64,000 bases of DNA from Psychrobacter sp. P2G3 (GTDB taxonomy: Bacteria; Pseudomonadota; Gammaproteobacteria; Pseudomonadales; Moraxellaceae): positions 1,674,001 to 1,738,000 of the forward strand of contig NZ_CP012529.1 of the NCBI RefSeq assembly GCF_001593285.1, in the 5' to 3' direction. The notes under the pieces are model-generated. The model saw only the letters and a program-made list of their open reading frames with translations. It was not told the origin of the DNA and did not search any database. This document shows, piece by piece, positions 36,979-46,224 of the stretch. The position numbers and the translations under genes were made by a program. The first letter of the stretch is position 1, and every line of letters begins with the position of its first letter.

Positions 36979-39900
36979 ATGTTTACGATTATTCAGTCCC
37001 ACCGTACCGAGCTTTTGGTTGAACAGTTATTAACAGCTTATAAGTCCAAAAACCAACCTGTTTTTGAGAAGTTTGTGGTCATTGTGCCGTCCATGGTACT
37101 TGGTGATTGGCTAGATAAGTCTATTGCAAGCCAAGCGGGTATCAGCACCTTAGTGACGACGACATTTTGGGGACAGTATCAGTGGACATTGATGCAGGAT
37201 GTGTTGAGCCGTCACAATGCCTATTTGTTAGAGCAAGACCCTGATGCGGCAACCCTAAATGTGCCTGAGGTGGCAGTGTTGTCACCAACGGTAATGCAGT
37301 GGCGATTGTTTGGTTATTTGACTTATTACCAAGAGGCGATTGTCGCTGATGAAAAACACCCCGTTCATCCGTTGCTGGCGTCTTTGATTGATGAGCCGCA
37401 AGAAGAAGTTCAGCAGGATAAAGCGCAACAAGATGCGCGTATTTGGCAGCTGGCAAGTGATTTGGCGAGGGTGTTTAACCGCTATTTAACCCATCGTGAG
37501 GACTGGTTAGACCTGTGGTCACATAATAAGCCGCTTAATGTGGATGCGCTGATAGCGGATAAGGATGCACTATCCCTGCGCTTCGATAAGTATGCGCGCG
37601 GCACCCCTGAGTGGTTAGTGGCGCATTATATAGAATTAGAGATCGCGCAGCGTTTCTTATGGTCGCATTTGTTTGCCGATGTGCATCAGCACCGTGTGGC
37701 ACTTGAAGATACCTTTTGGTCAGCGCTAGAAAGCAACAAGGCGAATGAGCGTGCTCAACTGCCCAAAGTACTGCGTATTTTTACCATTCAGCAGTTGCCA
37801 CAAACAGAGCTCGACTTTTTACAGCGCTTGTCACAATACATGGATATCACACTGCTGCACTACAACCCATCCAAGCTGTTTTGGGCGGATATTGTTGATA
37901 AGTCGTGGCTACAGCGTCAGCAGATTGTTAACCCTGAAAGCGTGTTCTTACGTGAGTATGGGCATAGTTTGCTGTCGCGTTTAGGCAAACAGTCGCGTGA
38001 TACCTTTGCTATGCTCGCAAATTTATCGGGTAATGAGCAATACCAAGATGCACTCGTCGAGTGGCAGGACATCTTTAATGAGGGCAATGATGGCTTGAGC
38101 GACGAGTTCGGTATTGATTTTGATGACAGTGCGCAACAGGTGCAAGAGAGCCCAAGCTTATTAAGGCGTTTGCAAAATGATGTGTTGATGCTAGATGAGC
38201 AGTCTACCCAGCAAGCGACCGCGGCCAAAGTCTCGCAAGCAGTCAGTAAACAACTAGAGACGGGCTCTAATCAAGACGAGCAAGAAACGCCGTGGTATGA
38301 CGATGAAGCGTTAGAGAATAAACGCTTTGAGAAGGAGCGTTTTTGGGCAATGTCTTCGCAAGATAATAGCCTAAGCATTCATTCGTGTCATAGTTTGCAG
38401 CGTCAACTTGAAGTACTGCGTATCATGATTGGGCGCTGGTTGAATGAGCCATTAAAACTTGGTGAGAAAAAACGCCATATATCCGATATTGTCGTGTTGC
38501 TGCCCGATGTTGAGCGTCACCATGCGCTGATCAGCTCTATTTTCGTCAGCGGTAAAGGTCAAGACGGTTTGACCCTGCCAGCAAAAGTGACGGGTGTGGT
38601 CGATGCAGATATTCGTCAGCTATGGGAAGCCATCATTGGTTTTTATAAGCTGTTAGGCAGTCATAGTGCCCGCTTTGAAGCCGCTGAGGTGCTTGATTGG
38701 CTAATGCTGCCACCGCTGTATGAAAGTTTTGGCTTAACCCATGATCAGATGAGCCGTGGCTGTGATTTACTGGTAGAGGCAGGCTTTATTCGCGGCTTTG
38801 ATGAATGGCATCTTAAACAAACCCTAGATAGTAACGACTATGACTACCGATTTACCTTTGCTCAAGCGTTAGATAGATTAACCTTAGGTCTAGTGATGCC
38901 AGAGGCCAGTTTAAGCGATTGCCTATATCCTTTGGCACAGGAAGATTGGCCAAGCACTGCATTGCCGGAGATGAGTTTGCCGCTACCGCAAGTGAGCCTA
39001 AATGATGCGATGATTATTGAAGCGCTTTGTCGTATTTATGCCGGTTTGACCGCGCGCCGTGATGATCATACACAAAAACTAAAAGCGGAGGATTGGCTTG
39101 ATCAGATTGAGACACAAGTGATTCATCGCTATTTTGGTGATGTTGATCAAACGCGTACGATGCGCGCCATCTATAATGCTATGAATGGCTTTAAGTCAAG
39201 CCTGAGGGCCAATCGTCACTATAGACAGTACGCCAGTAGCGATAGTGTCAGTAATGCTAACAAAAAAGAAGTAGAGCAAAGGCTGGCAGGCGTTGAGCAG
39301 TTGCCGCTAAAGCTGAGCTTTATGCTGGACAGTATTGAGGCGGAGCTTGAGAGTCAGCAGGTCAGTGCCGAGCCGACTGGGGTGATTACCTTTGGTCGAT
39401 TTGGTGCGTTAAGAAACGTACCTTTTGATTTGGTGGTGATGCTCAATATGGATCTCTCTGAATTCCCTGGGCGTGATCTTGATAATCGATATGATTTGAT
39501 GAAAGCCACCAATTCCCGCCGCGGTGATAGAGTCAGTGAAGATGATGATAATGGTGCATTTTTAGACGCATTGCTGTGCGCGCGCAGTGCTTGCTGGATA
39601 TTTTATAACGGTCAAAGTCTGACAGACACCCACGAGCACCTGCCAGCCAACCCAGTCAGTGAGCTATTACAGTTTTTGCAAGGTGAGGTGCAATGGCAGG
39701 TAAACTCGCTTGAAGCATTAGACACATTGCCTGAGAGTGTTGACTCTACCACCGAGAGCCTTAAACGTTATTTACCTAAATTGATTAAGCAGTGGCTGGT
39801 GACTGAGCATCCAGCACTGCCGTTTCATGAGAGTTTGTTTGAAACAGACATTGAAGACGCAGATGTTTCTGAGCAAGCGTCTGACACTGCTAAGCCTAAT

Positions 39901-41466
39901 TTGAATGAAAGCGCAGCCATCCACACTGAAAATAATATTCAAGACAACAGACTTATTGATAATGCAGATGAGTTAGATGTTCTTTTAAATACAGCCATGC
40001 GCAAAACCAAGCTTGCGCAAAAACGTCAGTTTCCGCCTGCGCCGCTTTGGCAAGCTGTGTTTCATACCTTAAAGGGCAGAGCATTTAGTGAGCATGCAGA
40101 ACTGGTTGGCTTGCCTACCAAAGCACAGTACGAATCAATCGCTCAGCTGCTTGGTCAATCTCTAGGTCAGTTAGGACAAATAGAAAATCAAACCTTAGAT
40201 GCATTGGCTGAGATGTTGTCACTAGAAGCGACAGCTGTCTCCAGTGATTCTGGTGAGATTAATGACCTTACTAAAAAGGCACTTTCCGAAACTGTATTTA
40301 ATATTGGAGAGATAGACGTTGAAGGGGTATTGGCGTATCAAGTGCGCCATCCGGCCAAGGCATTTTTACGTACTCAGAAGGTGCATGTGGTGCTGGGCGA
40401 GGAAGCGATGGCTCATCAAGAGCCGCTATTCCTAGACAATCTGACGACCTATCAGATTAAAGAGTATTTGATTAACGAGCTGGCGAGCGATGCCGCCAAT
40501 AATAATTCTGATAGCGCAGCTAAGCAAGACAGCCCAATCTTGATGTATCAAAAAATCATGCCAGCAGGTGTGGCGCGCCAAACGACATTGCCCAATCAAC
40601 AACAAAAACTGCAACAGCAATGTCAGGAATTTAAAGAGCAGCTAATTGCTAATGGCTTGGATGATACCCAGATATTGGAGGAGAGTGATATAGGCGGTTT
40701 GCAGCTACTGACCCCAACCACCGAGCACCCCGTTCAGCTAGCGCTAGCATCCGTGCTAAGTCATGCTGATAGTGAAATATGGCACAAGCTATTACCTAAA
40801 ATGGTTAAGATAAAAGGCTCAGTACCAACATCAGTGCTAATAGGTGCTAATAACAATCGCTCTAATCTACAGGCTGGCATGTCCTATGCCGAGCAATCCC
40901 CCAAGCAGTGGTTAAACATACTACCCAATTCTGCTAGCCCTAAGCATTTAATCAAGTTTTGGTTGTCGCATCTGTATTGGCAAGTGGCCAGACACACAAC
41001 TGCCGAGCAGGTAGCACTAAATGATGGCGTAAGTATTTGGCGTTTTAATAAGCCCAGCTCACAAGTCAAAAAGTATGAAAAAACAACCGCCTTTAAGCTA
41101 AGCCCTATTGTGTATGAAGATGCCGTAGCCGAGCTAATAAAATGGGCGATGTTTGGCAAGCTAGTCGGTCAAGTGCCGATTACCTTATTGCCAGAATATG
41201 CGCTCAGTTATCTTGATAAGTGTGCAAAAGCGGCAGAGAGTGAAGATGAGAGCGGCAGCTATTGGCCAAAACGCGCAGATTTCTCAGATTGGCTACGACC
41301 TAACTATCATGTAGACACGGTATACGATACCTGCTCGCAGCATACTATTTGGCAATACGTACTGCGTGATCAAGACGCCTTTAAAGCTCTATCAGCAGCG
41401 TTAACGACGTTAGCACAGCCGCTGTATGAGCCGATGTTTACTGCCCTACAAGGTCTAGATAGTTAG
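36979..41466 (+). CDS. recC: Exodeoxyribonuclease V subunit gamma (RecC)
   Basis: The protein is 1495 aa from the ATG at 36979 (MFTIIQSHRTELLVEQLL), which lines up with the N-terminus of known RecC; the longer TTG start 48 nt upstream adds only a hydrophobic stretch absent from the family. N-terminal helicase-like motifs are recognisable (FVVIVPSMVLGDWLD, LSIHSCHSLQRQLEVL), as is RFGALRNVPFDLVVMLNMD with EFPGRDLDNRYDLM. The protein is about 370 aa longer than E. coli RecC because of Asn/Glu/Asp-rich insertions (for example about residues 400-440 and 960-1000). RecC scaffolds RecBCD and recognises Chi. It is the first gene of recC-recB-recD, with gaps of 74 nt and about 90 nt. Confidence 0.95.
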   Translation: MFTIIQSHRTELLVEQLLTAYKSKNQPVFEKFVVIVPSMVLGDWLDKSIASQAGISTLVTTTFWGQYQWTLMQDVLSRHNAYLLEQDPDAATLNVPEVAVLSPTVMQWRLFGYLTYYQEAIVADEKHPVHPLLASLIDEPQEEVQQDKAQQDARIWQLASDLARVFNRYLTHREDWLDLWSHNKPLNVDALIADKDALSLRFDKYARGTPEWLVAHYIELEIAQRFLWSHLFADVHQHRVALEDTFWSALESNKANERAQLPKVLRIFTIQQLPQTELDFLQRLSQYMDITLLHYNPSKLFWADIVDKSWLQRQQIVNPESVFLREYGHSLLSRLGKQSRDTFAMLANLSGNEQYQDALVEWQDIFNEGNDGLSDEFGIDFDDSAQQVQESPSLLRRLQNDVLMLDEQSTQQATAAKVSQAVSKQLETGSNQDEQETPWYDDEALENKRFEKERFWAMSSQDNSLSIHSCHSLQRQLEVLRIMIGRWLNEPLKLGEKKRHISDIVVLLPDVERHHALISSIFVSGKGQDGLTLPAKVTGVVDADIRQLWEAIIGFYKLLGSHSARFEAAEVLDWLMLPPLYESFGLTHDQMSRGCDLLVEAGFIRGFDEWHLKQTLDSNDYDYRFTFAQALDRLTLGLVMPEASLSDCLYPLAQEDWPSTALPEMSLPLPQVSLNDAMIIEALCRIYAGLTARRDDHTQKLKAEDWLDQIETQVIHRYFGDVDQTRTMRAIYNAMNGFKSSLRANRHYRQYASSDSVSNANKKEVEQRLAGVEQLPLKLSFMLDSIEAELESQQVSAEPTGVITFGRFGALRNVPFDLVVMLNMDLSEFPGRDLDNRYDLMKATNSRRGDRVSEDDDNGAFLDALLCARSACWIFYNGQSLTDTHEHLPANPVSELLQFLQGEVQWQVNSLEALDTLPESVDSTTESLKRYLPKLIKQWLVTEHPALPFHESLFETDIEDADVSEQASDTAKPNLNESAAIHTENNIQDNRLIDNADELDVLLNTAMRKTKLAQKRQFPPAPLWQAVFHTLKGRAFSEHAELVGLPTKAQYESIAQLLGQSLGQLGQIENQTLDALAEMLSLEATAVSSDSGEINDLTKKALSETVFNIGEIDVEGVLAYQVRHPAKAFLRTQKVHVVLGEEAMAHQEPLFLDNLTTYQIKEYLINELASDAANNNSDSAAKQDSPILMYQKIMPAGVARQTTLPNQQQKLQQQCQEFKEQLIANGLDDTQILEESDIGGLQLLTPTTEHPVQLALASVLSHADSEIWHKLLPKMVKIKGSVPTSVLIGANNNRSNLQAGMSYAEQSPKQWLNILPNSASPKHLIKFWLSHLYWQVARHTTAEQVALNDGVSIWRFNKPSSQVKKYEKTTAFKLSPIVYEDAVAELIKWAMFGKLVGQVPITLLPEYALSYLDKCAKAAESEDESGSYWPKRADFSDWLRPNYHVDTVYDTCSQHTIWQYVLRDQDAFKALSAALTTLAQPLYEPMFTALQGLDS

Positions 41467-41540
41467 CTGGCTAGCTGGTTATTTAAAACGGTTCGTTTTT
41501 TGCCCTTTGGCTTAATTGATATTAAAAAGTGTACGCTCAT

Positions 41541-44500
41541 ATGACAGAATTTACCGCCACCACTAACATGATGGACATTTCTACCCAGCCACACTCATCT
41601 GATACATATCAGGGTATGACTGACAGTGAGGTTGCGAATGACGACATGATTAAGCCTAAGAATAAGGCGGATGTGATACCAGCGGTTGATGTTGCATTGA
41701 CGGGTCGGCATCTTATCGAAGCGTCAGCCGGTACTGGTAAAACTTGGACACTAACTGGCATTGTACTGCGTCTGTTGATTGAAGCACGGCGTGCGCCAGA
41801 GCAAATCATTGCGACCACCTTTACTAGAGCCGCGGCTGCAGAGATGCGTCAGCGCATCCATGATCGTTTGGTGGATTTTTATCAGCTGCTGCAATGGGTG
41901 AGTAGCCTGAGCGCTGACCCCGCTAATAAAGAGAGTTTGTATCCGCATATACTACAGGTGACACCTGATAGTGATAAGGATAAGGAGGACAAGCAAGCAG
42001 TCAATAGCTCATATACTGATTCAAACGCTGAAACAGATGCTGATGAACTAAATCAAGACATTGTTTATGACAGGGTTCATGACAAAAAAGCCGATGCTGA
42101 AAAGCGCACCCAAGCAAAAAAAGTTCGTGAGGACTGGTTAGTCGCTCAGGCTAAATATGCGCGCTTAGATGACATCATGCAAGACCCTATTAATCTGCAT
42201 CTGGTCGGCTACTTGCTTGATCATGTTTACAGCTATCCTATGACAGAAGCCATTCGCCGTACGGCGCTGGTATTAACCACCTTGGACAAGCTGTTTGTCG
42301 GTACCCTCGATAGCTTGGCGCAAAAATGGTTGAAGGAGTACAGTAGCGAGACCGGTCATCAGCAAGGCATGGCTATTATTGAAGACAGCAGTATTGAGCA
42401 AGTGACTGACAGTATTGTTCATGATGAGCTGCGTCAGTTTCAAAGTAGGCTGTATCATGAGCAGCCTAAATTGTATGCATTGATGGATCAGCAAGGTAAG
42501 CTGACGGCGGTTGGCGATCATAAAAGTTATGTGACTCGTTCGCTGAATTTTATTTCTGCGCCGATTAACGAGGTAAAGCTAACCCAAGGTTTTGACTTTA
42601 GCTTGTATGAACAGCTATTGCATGAGTTTGCGACATTGGATTTGGCAGATATTCAGCCGTATTTAAATCCTGATTATCGAAAGTCTCAAGGGTTTAATGG
42701 GCGTTCTAATTTAACGACGCAGTTTGATGCCATTATTGAGGTGCATCAAAAAATAGCGGAGCATCAGCTGGCGTTTACCAATTATCTAAATGAACGTGAA
42801 AATAAGATTCTCACCTCATTGCAGGATTCTAGATATCCCAATGAAGAGGGTAAAATTAAGAATTTTAATAAGAATAGAGAAAAAGAGCACGAGGCGTTTT
42901 TCGCGTTAGAAACCATCAGTAAGTTAATAGCGGTTTTGGATATGGTTGACGGTTTAAATCAGCACATTGTGTTGTTATTAGCCAATCTAAATCGCCATAT
43001 CGTGCTTGCGGTACGTGACAGGCTGCCGGTTATATTAGAAGAGCGCGGTGAAACCACCTTTAGCTTGCAAATGGTACGTTTGAACCAAGCATTAACCGGT
43101 CGGCAAGGAGAGAAGCTGGCGCGTTATATTCGTCATCACTATCCAGTGGCATTGATTGATGAGTCGCAGGACATCAATGGCGAGCAAGCCATTATGATTG
43201 AAAGCATCTATCTGCCAAAGCGTAAACGTAAACCGTCGTCCAATGACAAGCAGGCTACTACTAATAAAGCCAACCATGAGTTTTTGTTGTTGGTTGGTGA
43301 TCCTAAACAGGCCATTTATGGGTTTCGAGGCGGTGATGTCGCCAACTACAATTATATGAAAGCCCAGTTTGACAAAAGTAGCCTTTGGACGCTCGATATT
43401 AACCGTCGTTCAAACGCCAGTGTGATTAATGCTCTAAACTGCTGGTTTGGTATGCCTGCGCCAGTGACTAATGAGAATAGGCTCGCACAGTTAGGTAGTG
43501 GTATTTATTACCAGCACATCAAAGCACATAAAGAAGAAAATCAGCTGTCTTGGTTTAATGAGCCAGACATACTAACCAGCGACCTAAATAGCAATTTAGT
43601 GAGTGAATTGGTGAGTGACGTACTCTCTGCTCAGCCTGTGAGTGTGTTGCACCTGCCTTATAATAAGGACAAAGAGCTTGAGTACGATGAGCATGAAATC
43701 ACAGCGCGTCATATTGCGACCTTACTCAGCAGTGGTCAGACATTAAAAGGCAAACCGATTCAGCCGAGCGATATCGGCGTGCTGGCACGTGCCAAAAAAG
43801 ACTTAAAACGGGTGGAAGACGAGCTAGTAAAGCTCAATGTGCCGACCTTGACCACCAGTGATGTCAGTATCTTTGAAACCGTCATGGCAGAAGATGTGGC
43901 AGCACTGCTGAGTGCTATGCTATATCCGTATCGTCATGACATGATTAATCGGGTGCTGACCAGTCACTTGTATGGCCTGAGTATAAAAGATATCAAAGCC
44001 ATGATGACTGACCATGAGTCAGGGGCTTACGAGGGTAGCGATAGCTCGAGTAGCACTTCTTTAAATAGTAATAGTATAAAAGCTATTGATAATAAGAAAA
44101 GCTATCAAGACTTTATTAGCTATTTAAAAGAAGGCACACAGCGTTGGCAGCACTTTGGCATATTATCGGCCATGCATTACTTGTTAGATGAAAGCCCTGT
44201 GCAGCCGCAAGGCGTTTGGCAAGCCTTAGCCGCGCATCCAGAAGGCGATCGTCATATTATGGATTTGCGTCATGTGATGGATATATTAGCGCAGTATGGT
44301 ATCGGCATGGGAGAATACGAGCTACTAGCCTGGTTTAGACAAAATATAGATACCGCGCCTAGCAGTGATTGGGCCAAGCAGTATCCGCTACCGACAGAGT
44401 CTGGCGTGCAGCTGATGACCATTCATAAATCAAAAGGGTTAGAATTTCCCATTGTTTATGTGCTGGGTATGGGAGATGCCAGTAGGAAGTCAGGTAATAA

Positions 44501-46136
44501 AGAAGAATATGGATTGTATCTCTATAATGCGCAACAAAACCCTACTCAACAAGATCAGTCAGAACTAAATCAGCAATCGACAGGCAATCAGCGCCGATTC
44601 TCTCCTGTACAAGGCTCTGCGACCACAGAGGGCTACTATACCGATATTGAGACGCAAGAGGGCTTTGATGAGATGCGCCGGCTTGGTTATGTGGCATTTA
44701 CTCGCGCCAGTGAGCAGCTTTATGTGGTGCTGCGAGATCCCCATAACAAAACAGGGTTTGAATTAAAACCGGTGTTCTATTGGTTTGATGCCCAAGAAGC
44801 AACTTTTGAGTTGCCAGATAGACTCAAAGGCACCATAGGCATGATTAGAGGGCATAAGGTTAATGAGTTCTATAACGATAACTGTGCTGCCGCTAAAGCA
44901 GGCGTATTAACGGAAAATGGAACGCCTGATTCTATTACGCCCAAAACCGAACCTATTAAGTATGATGATTTTTCAGAGGTCATGAAAATCAATTACTTTT
45001 ACGGTTGGGCTAAGACCAGTTTTACCGCCTTAGCCCGTCAGCTAGATCAATCAACGCAGACAATGGCTATCATGGATGAGCGTATTGATGATGCGATAGA
45101 TATTGATATGACCGAAACTTCGGTTTCAGTTGTGCCATCACTGAATAATAATGAGTCTGTTGAGCAAGTCGATGAGTTAAGTCTCAAGCTAGAGGATGAT
45201 ATTCGTTTTACTTTTGTGAAAGGTGCCAATGCGGGTACATTTTTGCATGAGATATTTGAAAAAATTGATTTTAACAATAAATCACAGTGGTCTCAGGTTA
45301 TCGATAGAGCCATCAGTAGCTATCAGCTGCCACTGGTGTATAGCAGTGCCGAAACCCAAAGTCGTCGATTACAAGCGAAGAAGCAAGAGCAAGGCGATAG
45401 TGCTTCATTAAATACTGATTCATTGAATTCGGACTCGATAGATGCTACCAAGCATGCAGCTCTCATTGGCTGGATTGAGGAGGTGCTAGATGCGCCGCTA
45501 TTAGCGTCCAATCAACCGTTATGCTCTATCGATGCAAGTCAGAGGTTCGCTGAATTAGAGTTCAATATGGGGCTGTCAGAGCGTTTTAAAGCACAAGATA
45601 TTAATAGACTCTTTCAACAGTACCTGCCTAATGAAACCGACAAACATGTCAATCTTGTTCCGCAAAACAAAGCGCATTTGTATCGTTATTTACGTGGTGA
45701 GATCGATTTGGTGTATGAGCATGCTGGCAAGTATTACGTCGTCGACTATAAGAGTAATTTTTTAGGAAATAGCCTAAGCGATTATAATGAAAACACCCTC
45801 AAGCAAGCAATGTCCAAAGCAGGATATTGGTTGCAAGCAGCGATTTATCAGGTGGCGTTGCATCGATTCTTATCGATGAGGATTAATGACTATGCAGGCA
45901 ATGAAGATAAGTATTTGGGCGCGGTGGAGTATGTTTTTTTACGGGGCGTATATGATCCAGCTGCCTCGTTAGCTATTGAAGCAGAAGATGCTAATACGCT
46001 TGACGGTAGCAACTTAATGCACAGTAATTCAATAAAGCATAAATCAATAAGCAGTGCCCGCTATGGATTGGTGACTTGGGACATTCCTATTGATTTTATT
46101 AAAGCCCTAGATGCATTGTTTGGCATGCCAAGTTAG
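41541..46136 (+). CDS. recB: Exodeoxyribonuclease V subunit beta (RecB helicase-nuclease)
   Basis: The protein is about 1531 aa from ATG 41541; a GTG at 41529 or the ATG pair near 41568 are alternatives and the ribosome site is weak. UvrD-type motif I is EASAGTGKTWTL. TTFTRAAAAEMRQRI is motif Ia, LIDESQDINGEQ is motif II, VGDPKQAIYGFRGGD is motif III, and VQLMTIHKSKGLEFPIVYV and GYVAFTRASEQLYV are motifs V and VI. The C-terminal nuclease carries GEIDLVY and YVVDYKSN, the catalytic D...D-x-K. RecB is larger than in E. coli (1180 aa) owing to hydrophilic Ser/Asn/Asp-rich inserts. Together with RecC and RecD it processes double-strand breaks. Confidence 0.95.
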   Translation: MTEFTATTNMMDISTQPHSSDTYQGMTDSEVANDDMIKPKNKADVIPAVDVALTGRHLIEASAGTGKTWTLTGIVLRLLIEARRAPEQIIATTFTRAAAAEMRQRIHDRLVDFYQLLQWVSSLSADPANKESLYPHILQVTPDSDKDKEDKQAVNSSYTDSNAETDADELNQDIVYDRVHDKKADAEKRTQAKKVREDWLVAQAKYARLDDIMQDPINLHLVGYLLDHVYSYPMTEAIRRTALVLTTLDKLFVGTLDSLAQKWLKEYSSETGHQQGMAIIEDSSIEQVTDSIVHDELRQFQSRLYHEQPKLYALMDQQGKLTAVGDHKSYVTRSLNFISAPINEVKLTQGFDFSLYEQLLHEFATLDLADIQPYLNPDYRKSQGFNGRSNLTTQFDAIIEVHQKIAEHQLAFTNYLNERENKILTSLQDSRYPNEEGKIKNFNKNREKEHEAFFALETISKLIAVLDMVDGLNQHIVLLLANLNRHIVLAVRDRLPVILEERGETTFSLQMVRLNQALTGRQGEKLARYIRHHYPVALIDESQDINGEQAIMIESIYLPKRKRKPSSNDKQATTNKANHEFLLLVGDPKQAIYGFRGGDVANYNYMKAQFDKSSLWTLDINRRSNASVINALNCWFGMPAPVTNENRLAQLGSGIYYQHIKAHKEENQLSWFNEPDILTSDLNSNLVSELVSDVLSAQPVSVLHLPYNKDKELEYDEHEITARHIATLLSSGQTLKGKPIQPSDIGVLARAKKDLKRVEDELVKLNVPTLTTSDVSIFETVMAEDVAALLSAMLYPYRHDMINRVLTSHLYGLSIKDIKAMMTDHESGAYEGSDSSSSTSLNSNSIKAIDNKKSYQDFISYLKEGTQRWQHFGILSAMHYLLDESPVQPQGVWQALAAHPEGDRHIMDLRHVMDILAQYGIGMGEYELLAWFRQNIDTAPSSDWAKQYPLPTESGVQLMTIHKSKGLEFPIVYVLGMGDASRKSGNKEEYGLYLYNAQQNPTQQDQSELNQQSTGNQRRFSPVQGSATTEGYYTDIETQEGFDEMRRLGYVAFTRASEQLYVVLRDPHNKTGFELKPVFYWFDAQEATFELPDRLKGTIGMIRGHKVNEFYNDNCAAAKAGVLTENGTPDSITPKTEPIKYDDFSEVMKINYFYGWAKTSFTALARQLDQSTQTMAIMDERIDDAIDIDMTETSVSVVPSLNNNESVEQVDELSLKLEDDIRFTFVKGANAGTFLHEIFEKIDFNNKSQWSQVIDRAISSYQLPLVYSSAETQSRRLQAKKQEQGDSASLNTDSLNSDSIDATKHAALIGWIEEVLDAPLLASNQPLCSIDASQRFAELEFNMGLSERFKAQDINRLFQQYLPNETDKHVNLVPQNKAHLYRYLRGEIDLVYEHAGKYYVVDYKSNFLGNSLSDYNENTLKQAMSKAGYWLQAAIYQVALHRFLSMRINDYAGNEDKYLGAVEYVFLRGVYDPAASLAIEAEDANTLDGSNLMHSNSIKHKSISSARYGLVTWDIPIDFIKALDALFGMPS

Positions 46137-46224
46137 CAGGCTATACAAAATGAATTAGATAATAAATTTGATGCATAGAAATTACTATAGCGATCAATCA
46201 TATAAATATAGAGAAACACATACC